This document shows, piece by piece, positions 41,601 through 51,326 of a stretch of DNA of 56,795 nucleotides. Both the position numbers and the translations under genes were made by a program. This DNA comes from Paludibacteraceae bacterium (GTDB lineage: Bacteria > Bacteroidota > Bacteroidia > Bacteroidales > Paludibacteraceae): NCBI GenBank assembly GCA_017450685.1, contig JAFSTB010000012.1, positions 1-56,795 of the forward strand, given 5' to 3'. The notes under the pieces are model-generated. The model was given only the letters and a program-made list of their open reading frames with translations, searched no databases and was not told the origin of the DNA. Position 1 is the first letter of the stretch; each line of letters opens with the position of its first letter.

Positions 41601-44600
41601 GATTGTGATAGTGTTGTTACCCGTCGTTTCATCATTCACCCGCAATATAAGATTGAGGAGAGCCGCACTATTTGTGGTGGCGATTATACAGAGTGGGAAG
41701 GTGAACAAGTCTATGGAAAAGTTCTAAATCGTACTCAAGCAGAGGGTTCGGACTTCTTTGGCAAAAAGAAATATGAGGATTATGATTACGAGAAAAGATA
41801 TACTACTTCCGGCGGATGTGACAGTATTCGTATTCTGCATCTGACGGTCAATCCGCGTAAGTTTGAATATGAAAATGTGTCAGGTTGCGAACCATATACC
41901 TATATAGATTTCTTGAGAAACGAAAAAACTCTCCGTGCCGGAATGAAAGGTGATACGGCTTATTTCGACACTCTGAAAACCAAAACTGAAGAAGGGTGTG
42001 AGTACATCCGTTTAAGAAGAATTGATGTGTATAAAGTGTGGAATATCAATAAGCCGACGGTTACTATCACCGACACAGAAGGTAAAAACTACAAGTGGCA
42101 AGGTGAGACACATCATTTGCCGGTTGGTACGCATACGCTTCAAAAGACATATCAAACCAGACACGGATGTGACAGTACAATAAACATTACGGTTATTGTT
42201 CAACAGACATATAATCAGCAGAATACAGCCACTATATGTGAAAATGAGCAACCATATATATGGTCCGGACATAGTGATAGGCAGAACAATCCCGTTATCA
42301 TTCCGGATAATTTGTCTCCCCGTACATATAATTATTCCGACAATCTGAAGACGGCTGAAGGACAAGACAGTATATGGCATTTGCAATTAACTGTTTATCC
42401 CGTGTATGATAATCAACCGATAGTGAAGCACCTATGTTATTCGGAAGGACATTTTGAGTGGAGAAGAGAGAATGCCGACGAAACGATAGAAGACATACCA
42501 TTCGATTTTGATGCTCCTCCAACAGGGCATTATGTGCAGATAGAAAGAACGCGTACATTGAAGACCGTTCACAATTGCGACAGCACTATTCATCTGCAAC
42601 TCTATGTCTATCCTTCGCCAGAACCGGTTGAACTATCCGACAATCTATGTGAAACGGAAGACAAGTGGTGGGAATGGGTTGTTTATAGTGCCGACGGTTT
42701 AGAAAACAAGACGCTGACCATTCCTTCCGGCGATAGGAACAAGCCTTTCCCTCATACTTACACACTGACGCATACTTTTCAAACGCGTACTCCTGCACGG
42801 TGTGATAGTACGGTAACGCTTAAACGTACTATCCTTCCCGTCACCAAAGGGCAGGAGACAATCACTATCTGTAGAAGTGAGTTGCCGTATTGGTATAATA
42901 ATCACGAGTTTAAGTCAGCAGTAGAGAGACAAGAGACTCATCCCGAAGCGAATATCTACGGTTGCGACTCTATTTGTTATGTTACGCTTCGAGTGTTAGA
43001 TTCCAAACATTCATACGACACTATCAATCTGTGTGATTTTGAGAGCGATACGTCATATATAGATTACGTTCCGAACGGCAATCCCGTAACTTATCCATTG
43101 CAAGAAGGTGATAATGCCATTACTCTATCCAAGCGTTCGTCGGTAGGGTGTGATAGTATAGTGCATATACGGCTCAATAAGTGGAAGCATAGTGAAAATG
43201 AATTGTCGGTGGCTGTATGCGACAATGAGTTGCCGTGGATAGATAATAATACAGGCAAAGAGTTTTATAGAGATACTGTTTTTACAGATACGCTTACCAA
43301 CTATCACGGTTGTGACTCATTGCTGACGGTTACATTCAAGGTCAATCCTACCGACTACCATTTAGCAGAAGTAACCGTTTGTGAAAGCAACACACCGTAT
43401 AGTTACTCCGACACGAGATATACTAAACTGCAAAACATCTCTAAACCTCATCCTCGCTCTCAAGAAAAAGAAACAGTGGAAATAAATGACACTGTCTTAA
43501 CCTCTGAAGGTTGTATAGATGTGGTTGCACTTCGACTGACTATCTTGCCTACTTTATATACTACTGTCGAACTCTCTTTGTGCCCTGAAGCATTAACCGA
43601 CCCCGACAAACCCTATGTATATGAATCGATCAATCAGAAGTCTCTGCCGGCTGATTATAAAGGTGGAACAATAGTAGAAAAACTTGAGAGCCAACTATAT
43701 GATTGCGACAGTATAGTTACCTACAATATACAAGTAAGCAACAGAGATACAATTTCTTACATAGATGATATATGTGAGGGTGTACCGTATGAGTTTGACT
43801 ATAAGTCAGCAGGATATAATGATTACGACGGCACATTGAAGGATCTTCATATCAGCGGTGACTATTACGATGTTATACCTGCCAATGGAACGAATCGTCA
43901 GTGTGAGCAAGTGGTTAAACTGTCATTAGTGGTCTATCCCGCCTATTCAACACCTGTTGATACGACGAAGAAACATATATGTGAGAATGAGACTTACACT
44001 TTCTTCGACGGCACTGTCTATAATGCTAATGGTGAATGGCTTATCAGTGAGCAAGCAGATGGCACTAAACACGTTCAGTCATATCTTTTAGAGATGACGA
44101 CACCGACCGTCAACGGTTGCGATAGTGCGATAGCACATATAGTCTATGTTCATCCTACCTATTACTCGGAGAGTGCAGACCGAGTCTGCCAATATGACAC
44201 CTACGACTGGACACGAGGTGATAAGCAAACCGACCTGTTGCCGCTAATGGTGTGGGATGTGCAACAAAAGAAAAGAATAAGTCGTTTCAATATACCTACT
44301 AACCGTATTGGTGATTATACTTATATCGATTCGCTCACGACCCGCACTTGCAGCCAATGTCAGTTGCGTGGTTGCGATAGTATCATAGTGCTGCACCTCA
44401 CCATTGACAGCGTCTATCGCGACACCACCTCTCACACTATGTCGGACGAACAGACCTATCTATGGCAAGATACACTGTACATAGGTTGCAAAGTGAATAG
44501 AGATACTATTGACACTAACCGATATCCCTACATAACCCTTATACCCGAAGGCAAGATAGTCAATGCGTTTGATGTGTTGTCGTATCGCACTGTACACGGC

Positions 44601-47600
44601 TGCGACAGTACTTTCCGGCTTGAACTGAAAGTGGGACCTACTTTTAGAGATACCATCGTTCAATATAAGTGCGACAACGAAACATACGACTGGTATAGGA
44701 TAGATAATAGAAAAGTGAAGAGTGGTCTTTCCTCCCCCGGCTTATACTACGATTCACTATTGACCGTCGGTTTCGAGTTCGACTCCATCCTGGTGCTTGA
44801 CCTGAGAAATAACCCCACCTACGAGTATAGCGATACTGATACCGTTTGTCAGGTTATCACCGCCGACGAACCTTACTACCTGTGGAATGGGCATAATAGC
44901 GGATCATATCATCTCGTCACAGCCGATGGTAGAGAAACGGCAAAAGAGAAGATAGAGATAAGTAGCGCAGGACAGTATCTGTATAAGAAGTACTACACCA
45001 CAAAGACCTATAACAAAGGCTTTGATGAGAATCGCAACGAACAGGATATACAAGGTTGCGACAGTGTGTGGTATCTGCATCTGCTCGTCACACCCACCTA
45101 CCGTGATAGTATTGTGAATGACACCATTTGTCAGAACGAGTACTATCTATGGCAGGATAGTATGATAGTGGGTGATTTATATACAGGCTCTGTTAATCAA
45201 CCCCTTAGAGCCACTCTTTCGGATGGCGATTATACTTTTACCAACCGATACGGCACCTACTTCTATCAATGTGACAGCACCTGCATCCTTCATCTGCACA
45301 TACGCCCCACTTATACCTTACCTGTCAAAGTGGAGAACGACACTATTTGCGACACCGATATCTATACACTCTTCGACAGTCAGGGTAAGGTCTTGCAGGA
45401 GTATAACCGTAATGGCGAATGGGTGGTAAGTACTCATAACGAGTATGATACAATAATCAACAGACTGACCATTGACACTTTGGTACGTACTACCTTAGGT
45501 TGCGATTCAGTCATCTTGCGCAAGGTGGCTGTCTTCCCCGCATACGAGATATGGCAAGATAGTGTTATCTGTCAAGACTCCACCAAAAAAGCCGAGTTGT
45601 GGTATAACCTGCACGGCAATCCTCTCAACCGACGAATAGATATATCCGAACCGACCGACAGTTTTGTCGTATATCGTGATACCCTGCCTGCAAGACACGG
45701 TTGCGATAGCGTCTTTTGCCTACGACTGACAGTTCATCCCTCTTACTATTTCTACGAGCCGTACACCATCTGCGCCACCGACACTTTCTCTTGGCACGGA
45801 AGGTATTATCGCGGTGCCGGCTTCATAACCGATGACCACTACGCTCTTCTCGAACAAGATAGTTGCTTGTTCTGCCTTAACGATAACTACCTCACGCAAG
45901 ATACCGTCTTCCGCGATACGATTTTTGAAAAGACAACACACGGTTGTGATAGTATCTATTACCTGACACTGACCATCAACCATAGCGGCATCTACTATGA
46001 TACGCTGCCGCCGCTATGCAGTGCCGACTCTATTTATGAGTTCCACTATCACAACAACGCCGAGGGTAATATCTATCATACCGACACTTTCCGTTTCCAC
46101 CCCGTACTCTATGATACAGGGCAAGTGATCATCCGTGACACTGTCTTCAGTCGCCACTTGCAGACAGTGAACGGATGCGACAGCCTGGTGGAATATGCTT
46201 TGTATGTTTACCCCTCATACGTACATATCGATACCGCCAAAATATGTTGGGACGACTCCTTCCAATGGCATTCGACGGCAGAACATCTTGATAGTATGTA
46301 TTATACCGACAAAACACAAGAGATTTTCTCCGACCCGCACCTCACTTATTTAGGTTGTGATTCGGTCTTCTATCTCTCGCTCTATGTCTATCCTGTCGTT
46401 ACCAATGAGATCTTTGGTCATGTGTGCGAAAACCAGTTCTATATAGCGCGCGACACTATCTATCTTAATCCTGATTCAAGTAAATATACGGTTGAGCAAT
46501 ATGAGTTGTGGTCGCCTAATCAGACCGTCAGTCCGTCGGATTTAGCCATAGGCGAATATCACTACAAACGCAACGACGATACCTTACATTGCGACACTAT
46601 AGTGGCTTATTACATCGTCTCTATCTGTCCTACCTACGAGTTCAACGACACAGTCAGTGTTTGCTCCGATGAGTATATTCGCTTCTTGCACAAAGACTCA
46701 TTGGCAGGATACACACCTGTCATCTATAATAGGCACGACTATATACCGCCCAAGGATACCACTTTCATCGACACCTGTATCACACGGCAGCAAGCCAAGA
46801 TAGGGAGAGACATAGTGGTGGTGAACAACGGTAAGCGCGACACTATCACCACTTATCAATACGAGGATTGCAGTTGCGATTCCGTCTATGTGCTGCACGC
46901 AACCATCCATCCCGCATACCACTTTGTCGAGTACGACACTATCTGTTCCAATGAAGTCTATTATTGGCACGATAGGTCTATTGCAAAGCAAGGCGGCGAC
47001 ACTGTCTGCTTCGACTCACTGACAACACGCCACTACCCCTGCGACAGCATTTATGAGTTGCGACTGCATATACGGCAAGCCTACGATTATTCCCTAACGC
47101 ACACTATGTGTGTTGACGAACTGCCATATATAAACGAAAACATAAGCGTTACCTATCCGCAACTGAAACGACAAGACACTTATTCCTCTTTCGATAGCAC
47201 CTACCATTTCTTCACATACGAGGATTGCGACAGCATCATTCACTTGCATCTCAATGTGTTAGATACCACCTATACCTTGCTCTTTGATACCATCTGTCTA
47301 TACGACCGCTATTATCCCACCGAACACGACACATTGGCACAACCTAATCCTAACCTCTACTACGATAAATCGGGCTTCTACATTGAACATACACTCAATA
47401 AATGGAATTGCCGACATACTATCTATACACGCATAACCGTCATTCCACCAACCACTTATACCCTCTATTATCCGGATATATGTGCCGATGAACAGGAACT
47501 GAATATCCACTATACCTACCACGGCAGGTATATAGACGAGTTTTCAGTCTATTTTGACACTCTCGGTCATGAGCAGGGCTTCAAAGATATTGTTCACTTA

Positions 47601-48383
47601 CCTGTCTCCGACCCGCAAAACCAAATCATCACTATCCCCGTACCACACGGTGAGGTCTTGCCTATGCCGCATCCAACCTATTTTGAGACTTGGAACGGGG
47701 TAGAGGAGTTTGTGGAGCAAGACCGACAACAATATCCCCGTCCCAACAGATACGCTATGCGCATAGTCCTGCATAACGGCTATTGTAACGATAGTCTGCA
47801 AGGCAAAGATACAACACTGAATATCTTCTATCCCTCGTGGATACACGAACAGCATTGGAACGACGGTATCTTGCTCTATAACGACATTTATAACGGCGGC
47901 TATCAGTTCTCACACTACCAATGGTACTACAACGACCAACCTATTCCCGGACAGACGCGTGAGTTCCTCTATCTGCCTGATAGCCTGCATCTCAACTGGA
48001 ACGGCGATATCTTCTCGCGACACTGCCGAAACGAATATAAGGTGCAACTAACACGCGAAGATGACGGCTACACCACCTTCACTTGCCCTATCTGCCCCAT
48101 ACTGATAGACGACCATATAGTGCCGCAAAAAGAGTATTTCTCTATTGTTCCTACACTCGTCATACGCTCACACCCCGTCGTTTGGATATTAACCACCGAA
48201 CCGGGATATTATTGGGTGTACTCAATGAGCGGTGCACTCTATCAGACAGGACGCTTCTATCCCGATAATAACAACTACGGCGGCTCTATCACACTGCCCG
48301 ATACCGAAAGATACGTCATAGTCAAACTCTGTACCGACAATGGCGACTGCCGCTCATTTGAGATCCTCATAGCCAATGAATAA
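38658..48383 (+). CDS. Giant secreted repeat protein (3,241 aa) with IgGFc-binding-like N-terminus
   Basis: It has a signal peptide (about residues 1-32, ending SVKAQ). Residues about 50-400 resemble the IgGFc-binding N-terminal domain of Bacteroidota surface proteins (TEGTEFWVTFMFQKGQQ, VISDKPISLYAIN). From about residue 690 to 2950 there are about 33 divergent repeats averaging 69 residues. Each has a first block like TICQNExYxW and a second block like GCDSxxxLxLxVxP, so most repeats carry a cysteine pair that could form a disulfide. The C terminus (VYSMSGALYQTGRFYPDNNN onwards) resembles a type A type IX secretion sorting domain. This suggests a cell-surface or secreted fibre or adhesin. 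The first third is AT-rich compared with the rest. The stop overlaps the start of a barrel-like gene by 8 nt. Confidence 0.88.
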   Translation: MASVRFGRRIRLRCCVMAITLLLSAFFMSVKAQYNNDDRSIVTNRWNTYAATTEGTEFWVTFMFQKGQQISSTDLDLMLYATSQDSANITVSGIYTYTGDKGSKDWKKEMHILKGGKDSIMIPPQVAYLEQSNSNTDEFKNKGLRVISDKPISLYAINANTNSYDGTLIYPSTYLGTEYIIQTYHNDDQSTEFAIVSTQDNNEITISLADNNYDIDYEKEEIEYKEDTTIILNAGQTWGYYYQSSEKSLSGTKICSKYPIAVFQGGQLSKVASGNTLSHIYHQATSVDNWGRDFFVSRTSHFTYDVVRITASEDDTQISKNGTVVATISKNKTYEEEIFWPVDTPVINYKTSKASCCYLYATDYSFNSYGSPALSPITPTEYGLNKIVLTPFNETRAAQLKMSSKVSGKDTLNKYYKHYANIILPSKCKEYMKLDGTSITDFTDIPNTDFSFSRVNLSDSSHILSNDLGLFTVRIYGIYERNQYDGPDKALRSLNQHISYAYSGGSSVLHPMWMLLDGQRVKEKAICLGEKIDLESVVQFDYDSLQWKLTRVGNTDNADGSERCEKTSYTFSHSFSEIEKNQTKAHLMDYLFQCPGKWEVSLIVGRKTLVCENFIRDTVRAIVKVNDTVFVAATEGNGNMRYVCDNSRTDTLVTGKDGNPLYRNNTKEVEGYKTDTMKLDRVYTFIDRQQTAEGCKQNVEIKVQIVPNPSKPVTATVCANQLPFVWTIYDEKNSKQKTKIVGDDIDTALISYPYQTSYYDTTLTKYGCESYHTLLLTVNEVKNREQTITICQDELPYKWQVHSEYGGKEIEIKQDMITLGEEKEFRDTLHVGCDQIEILHLTVYPSYMQTDTVVLCEGQSFKWTQDRKQLAGDSQPYGRNEQQWKDTTIISAGTYKREYKTEHGCSDIRTLEVVVNPAGRSSDSVVLCQKELPYSWVVKEALDRDSVVKTIPVEGWGNDTYFTSYQKPYIVQDTVTVLTINDCDSVVTRRFIIHPQYKIEESRTICGGDYTEWEGEQVYGKVLNRTQAEGSDFFGKKKYEDYDYEKRYTTSGGCDSIRILHLTVNPRKFEYENVSGCEPYTYIDFLRNEKTLRAGMKGDTAYFDTLKTKTEEGCEYIRLRRIDVYKVWNINKPTVTITDTEGKNYKWQGETHHLPVGTHTLQKTYQTRHGCDSTINITVIVQQTYNQQNTATICENEQPYIWSGHSDRQNNPVIIPDNLSPRTYNYSDNLKTAEGQDSIWHLQLTVYPVYDNQPIVKHLCYSEGHFEWRRENADETIEDIPFDFDAPPTGHYVQIERTRTLKTVHNCDSTIHLQLYVYPSPEPVELSDNLCETEDKWWEWVVYSADGLENKTLTIPSGDRNKPFPHTYTLTHTFQTRTPARCDSTVTLKRTILPVTKGQETITICRSELPYWYNNHEFKSAVERQETHPEANIYGCDSICYVTLRVLDSKHSYDTINLCDFESDTSYIDYVPNGNPVTYPLQEGDNAITLSKRSSVGCDSIVHIRLNKWKHSENELSVAVCDNELPWIDNNTGKEFYRDTVFTDTLTNYHGCDSLLTVTFKVNPTDYHLAEVTVCESNTPYSYSDTRYTKLQNISKPHPRSQEKETVEINDTVLTSEGCIDVVALRLTILPTLYTTVELSLCPEALTDPDKPYVYESINQKSLPADYKGGTIVEKLESQLYDCDSIVTYNIQVSNRDTISYIDDICEGVPYEFDYKSAGYNDYDGTLKDLHISGDYYDVIPANGTNRQCEQVVKLSLVVYPAYSTPVDTTKKHICENETYTFFDGTVYNANGEWLISEQADGTKHVQSYLLEMTTPTVNGCDSAIAHIVYVHPTYYSESADRVCQYDTYDWTRGDKQTDLLPLMVWDVQQKKRISRFNIPTNRIGDYTYIDSLTTRTCSQCQLRGCDSIIVLHLTIDSVYRDTTSHTMSDEQTYLWQDTLYIGCKVNRDTIDTNRYPYITLIPEGKIVNAFDVLSYRTVHGCDSTFRLELKVGPTFRDTIVQYKCDNETYDWYRIDNRKVKSGLSSPGLYYDSLLTVGFEFDSILVLDLRNNPTYEYSDTDTVCQVITADEPYYLWNGHNSGSYHLVTADGRETAKEKIEISSAGQYLYKKYYTTKTYNKGFDENRNEQDIQGCDSVWYLHLLVTPTYRDSIVNDTICQNEYYLWQDSMIVGDLYTGSVNQPLRATLSDGDYTFTNRYGTYFYQCDSTCILHLHIRPTYTLPVKVENDTICDTDIYTLFDSQGKVLQEYNRNGEWVVSTHNEYDTIINRLTIDTLVRTTLGCDSVILRKVAVFPAYEIWQDSVICQDSTKKAELWYNLHGNPLNRRIDISEPTDSFVVYRDTLPARHGCDSVFCLRLTVHPSYYFYEPYTICATDTFSWHGRYYRGAGFITDDHYALLEQDSCLFCLNDNYLTQDTVFRDTIFEKTTHGCDSIYYLTLTINHSGIYYDTLPPLCSADSIYEFHYHNNAEGNIYHTDTFRFHPVLYDTGQVIIRDTVFSRHLQTVNGCDSLVEYALYVYPSYVHIDTAKICWDDSFQWHSTAEHLDSMYYTDKTQEIFSDPHLTYLGCDSVFYLSLYVYPVVTNEIFGHVCENQFYIARDTIYLNPDSSKYTVEQYELWSPNQTVSPSDLAIGEYHYKRNDDTLHCDTIVAYYIVSICPTYEFNDTVSVCSDEYIRFLHKDSLAGYTPVIYNRHDYIPPKDTTFIDTCITRQQAKIGRDIVVVNNGKRDTITTYQYEDCSCDSVYVLHATIHPAYHFVEYDTICSNEVYYWHDRSIAKQGGDTVCFDSLTTRHYPCDSIYELRLHIRQAYDYSLTHTMCVDELPYINENISVTYPQLKRQDTYSSFDSTYHFFTYEDCDSIIHLHLNVLDTTYTLLFDTICLYDRYYPTEHDTLAQPNPNLYYDKSGFYIEHTLNKWNCRHTIYTRITVIPPTTYTLYYPDICADEQELNIHYTYHGRYIDEFSVYFDTLGHEQGFKDIVHLPVSDPQNQIITIPVPHGEVLPMPHPTYFETWNGVEEFVEQDRQQYPRPNRYAMRIVLHNGYCNDSLQGKDTTLNIFYPSWIHEQHWNDGILLYNDIYNGGYQFSHYQWYYNDQPIPGQTREFLYLPDSLHLNWNGDIFSRHCRNEYKVQLTREDDGYTTFTCPICPILIDDHIVPQKEYFSIVPTLVIRSHPVVWILTTEPGYYWVYSMSGALYQTGRFYPDNNNYGGSITLPDTERYVIVKLCTDNGDCRSFEILIANE

Positions 48384-49485
48384 CCTTCAACTGCGATATA
48401 TACTCTGTCTGTTGTTCCTTTTGACGGCCTTTACCCTTTCAGCCAAGCGTCCCCGTGCTTATCTGTTAGGTGGCGGACATACCAACTATTCCGATCGTCG
48501 TCTTGACCGCAACGGGTTGCGAACGGGGGTTTATTCCGACGTACACCACCTCTTCGGCTTCTATCTCAACGGAGCATATTCAACATCGTTTGCCGATATG
48601 AACAACGTTTCCTTCAAACCCGGAGGGTATGGAGTGGGGGGCGGTGTTTGCTATGAGTTGCAATACTATTACCTCAAGTTCCAATGGGGGTTGGGTGTGG
48701 AATGGCAGGATGTAACCAACCGCGTTGCCGACACCACTTTCTTCGACGATAGGGTAGTGGATGCCAGAGATTATCCATATACATTGCGTTACGACTTCTT
48801 CCGCCGTCGTGACCGTGCGTGGGACTTGCATGCACAACTGCCGTTGCTCATCGGTGCTGGTATTCGTGGCGCTTATTTCCTTACAGGCTTCAAAATTGAC
48901 TATCGCTTCGACTTTGGCGGAACATCCGTCAAGGCTGCCGGACATACATCCGGCACCTATCCACAATTCCTCGGACAGATGTGGGAGATGGATAACCACG
49001 GCATGAGAAAAAATGTGCCGATAGAAAGAAACGATAATGCACTTAAATCAACGTGGGATATATTAGTCAGTTTGGAGATAGGCTATGAGTATGGTCGCGA
49101 ACTGGGTGTGCGCTCCAAATACCGACCTGCCAACGGCAACGGCAAGAAAAAGTGGAAAGAACGGTATGAGTCACGCTTACGATTTGCCGCTTTCGTCGAT
49201 TATGGATTGCTCAATACAATGCCTAAGACCGACCTAACACTCATTCATATCCCACAAGACTATAAATGGGATTTCCCTCAATATCAGTTTCATCACGTCT
49301 TCTCTACCACCGATGCCAAAAACAAACATCTGCACCAGTTTTATGCCGGTGTCAAACTCACCGTGCTCTTTGGCACTTATTTCGACTACAAGTGTCGGCT
49401 GTGCGGACCTTTTGAGTCGGAAAGAGATATGGCATCGCCTAAGATACCCAAACAGAAATATCGACATAGCGGAACAGGACGATAA
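48376..49485 (+). CDS. Predicted outer-membrane beta-barrel protein coupled to the giant protein
   Basis: A 369-residue protein with a signal peptide (about residues 1-23, ending TLSAK). Alternating hydrophobic strands rich in Tyr, Phe and Gly follow (YGVGGGVCYELQYYYLKFQW, DILVSLEIGYEYGREL, FYAGVKLTVLFGTYFDYKCR), as in outer-membrane barrels. I do not recognise a named family; it is faintly like the barrel proteins paired with secreted proteins in Bacteroidota. The ATG is 8 nt inside the end of the giant gene, so translation is coupled and a shared role such as anchoring or export is likely. The C terminus (residues about 345-369) is charged and not barrel-like. Confidence 0.75.
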   Translation: MNNLQLRYILCLLFLLTAFTLSAKRPRAYLLGGGHTNYSDRRLDRNGLRTGVYSDVHHLFGFYLNGAYSTSFADMNNVSFKPGGYGVGGGVCYELQYYYLKFQWGLGVEWQDVTNRVADTTFFDDRVVDARDYPYTLRYDFFRRRDRAWDLHAQLPLLIGAGIRGAYFLTGFKIDYRFDFGGTSVKAAGHTSGTYPQFLGQMWEMDNHGMRKNVPIERNDNALKSTWDILVSLEIGYEYGRELGVRSKYRPANGNGKKKWKERYESRLRFAAFVDYGLLNTMPKTDLTLIHIPQDYKWDFPQYQFHHVFSTTDAKNKHLHQFYAGVKLTVLFGTYFDYKCRLCGPFESERDMASPKIPKQKYRHSGTGR

Positions 49486-49509
49486 ACACCACCTAAAAAG
49501 TGCGCATAA

Positions 49510-49541
49510 TTTGTGCAATTGACAAAAACACCATACCTTTG
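49510..49541 (+). promoter_or_regulatory. Promoter of the Na/Pi cotransporter-sbcDC operon
   Basis: TTTG (49510-49513) and TACCTTTG (49534-49541) with a 20-nt spacer. The leader holds a 12-bp direct repeat TCATTCCTAACT at 49571-49582 and 49585-49596, ending 3 nt before the ATG. Confidence 0.8.
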
Positions 49542-49570
49542 CAGTGGTTTTTGATTAAATAGATGATCAT

Positions 49571-49596
49571 TCATTCCTAACTCCTCATTCCTAACT
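49571..49596 (+). repeat. Two-copy 12-bp direct repeat next to the start codon
   Basis: TCATTCCTAACT occurs twice with a 14-nt period, directly before the Na/Pi cotransporter ATG. The arrangement resembles the direct repeat before the polyprenyl synthase gene (4440-4482), though the sequence differs. Confidence 0.75.
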
Positions 49597-49599
49597 AAT

Positions 49600-51306
49600 A
49601 TGCTATTACTTCTCCAAATCCTTACTCTCTTAGGTTCCGTGGCGATGCTTATGTACGGAATGAAGATTATGAGTGAGGGTCTGCAAAAGATGGCAGGTAG
49701 CAAGTTAAGCAACGTGCTTGGCACTATGACTACCAACCGTTTTACCGGTGTCTTGACCGGTTCGTTCATCACTGCTGCCGTTCAGTCATCCACAGCCACG
49801 ACGGTGATGACTGTCAGTTTTGTGTCTGCCGGCATATTGTCTCTCTCTCAGGCTATATCGGTTATTATGGGTGCCAATATAGGTACCACTTTTACGGCAT
49901 GGATAATGGTTCTTGGCGGTGGTTCGTTCGATTTGCGCATCGTCATCTATGCTGCTATCATTCTCGCTGTGGTACTCATACATACGAAGAAAAACACCAA
50001 TATGGGTGATTTTTTGATGGGTCTGTCGCTTATGCTATTAGGTTTGACAACCCTCAAAATCAATGCGACGGATATGCATCTGGACCAGATGAGTGCCGTT
50101 CGCAACTTTTTTCAGACCACGGCTAATTGGGGGTATGGCAGTTATTTTCTCTATCTGTTAGTGGGCGGCATACTCACTTTTTCCGTGCAGTCGTCGGCTG
50201 CCATTATGGCTATCACGATGACCCTGTGTGCCACACATGTGCTGCCGGTGGATATGGGTATATCTTTGGTCTTGGGTGAGAATATAGGCACCACCATCAC
50301 TTCTAATATTGTGGCAATGTCTGCTTCCTTGCAAGCACGAAGGGCTGCCTTGGCACACCTTATCTTCAACGTCTTTGGCGTTATTTGGGTGCTCTTTATC
50401 TTCCGCTGGTTTGTAGGAGGAATATGTGATATGTGGGGTGTGGACTTTAAGCCCGGTGTACCGTCGGATGTGTCGCCTGACCGGCTGAACGGTATTTTGG
50501 CAACCTTCCATACGGCTTTCAACTTAACCAACACCTGTATTCTGATTGGTTTTATACCTCAGTTGGAGAAATTAGTTACATGGATCTTGCCTTCAACACC
50601 CGAACAGAAAGAGACCGACAGTCAGTTGCAGTTTATCTCCGGCGGTCTGATGTCCACCAGTGAGTTGTCCATTCTGCAAGCCTGGAAAGAGGTGCATGTC
50701 TTCGCCGTACGCACTCAACGAATGGTGGGTATGATTCACGACCTGTTCAGCGAGAAAGATGAGTTGCAGTTCACTAAGATCTACTCACGCGTGGAGAAAT
50801 ATGAAGGTATATGCGATAGAATGGAATATGAGATAGCGCAGTACCTCAACCAAGTGGCAGACGGCAGACTGAGCGACACGTCCAAACGCGAAGTGCATAA
50901 GATGTTGCGTATAGTGAGCGAACTGGAGTCGGTGGGAGATGCCAACTACAACCTCTCACGATACATAAGGCATAAGTTCGACAGCAAAGTGCAATACACC
51001 GACCAGCAGAATAAGAACGTGGAACAGATGCTCTATTTGGCAAGCACTGCCGAAGCATATATGGTGCAAGCACTTGAAAAAGAAAACGTCACTCGGGATG
51101 AGTTCTACCAAATGACCAATATGGAGAACGAAATCAACAACTTCCGCAACGAACTGAAGATACAGAACATGCAGTCCATCACCGACAAAGAGTACGACTA
51201 CTCAACCGGTGTCAACTATATGGATATCATCCTTGAGATAGAGAAGATGGCTGACTATATCATCAATGTTGACGAAGCCTTATACGAGCGTAAACACGAT
51301 AAATAA
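49600..51306 (+). CDS. Na+/phosphate cotransporter family protein with PhoU-like C-terminus
   Basis: A 568-residue inner-membrane transporter of the NptA / Na-Pi cotransporter II family. The two inverted QSS repeats that form the substrate site are visible: AAVQSSTATTVMTVSFV (about residues 59-75) and FSVQSSAAIMAITMTL (about 196-211). About eight or nine transmembrane helices occupy residues 1-330. The remaining 240 residues are helical and cytoplasmic with PhoU-like character (ELESVGDANYNLSRYIRHKF, IEKMADYIINVDEALY). It imports phosphate with Na+, or regulates phosphate flux, and fits a Na+-based cell that also uses Nqr. sbcD follows after 20 nt. Confidence 0.93.
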   Translation: MLLLLQILTLLGSVAMLMYGMKIMSEGLQKMAGSKLSNVLGTMTTNRFTGVLTGSFITAAVQSSTATTVMTVSFVSAGILSLSQAISVIMGANIGTTFTAWIMVLGGGSFDLRIVIYAAIILAVVLIHTKKNTNMGDFLMGLSLMLLGLTTLKINATDMHLDQMSAVRNFFQTTANWGYGSYFLYLLVGGILTFSVQSSAAIMAITMTLCATHVLPVDMGISLVLGENIGTTITSNIVAMSASLQARRAALAHLIFNVFGVIWVLFIFRWFVGGICDMWGVDFKPGVPSDVSPDRLNGILATFHTAFNLTNTCILIGFIPQLEKLVTWILPSTPEQKETDSQLQFISGGLMSTSELSILQAWKEVHVFAVRTQRMVGMIHDLFSEKDELQFTKIYSRVEKYEGICDRMEYEIAQYLNQVADGRLSDTSKREVHKMLRIVSELESVGDANYNLSRYIRHKFDSKVQYTDQQNKNVEQMLYLASTAEAYMVQALEKENVTRDEFYQMTNMENEINNFRNELKIQNMQSITDKEYDYSTGVNYMDIILEIEKMADYIINVDEALYERKHDK

Positions 51307-51326
51307 GGGAGTGTATCCCCCCAACA

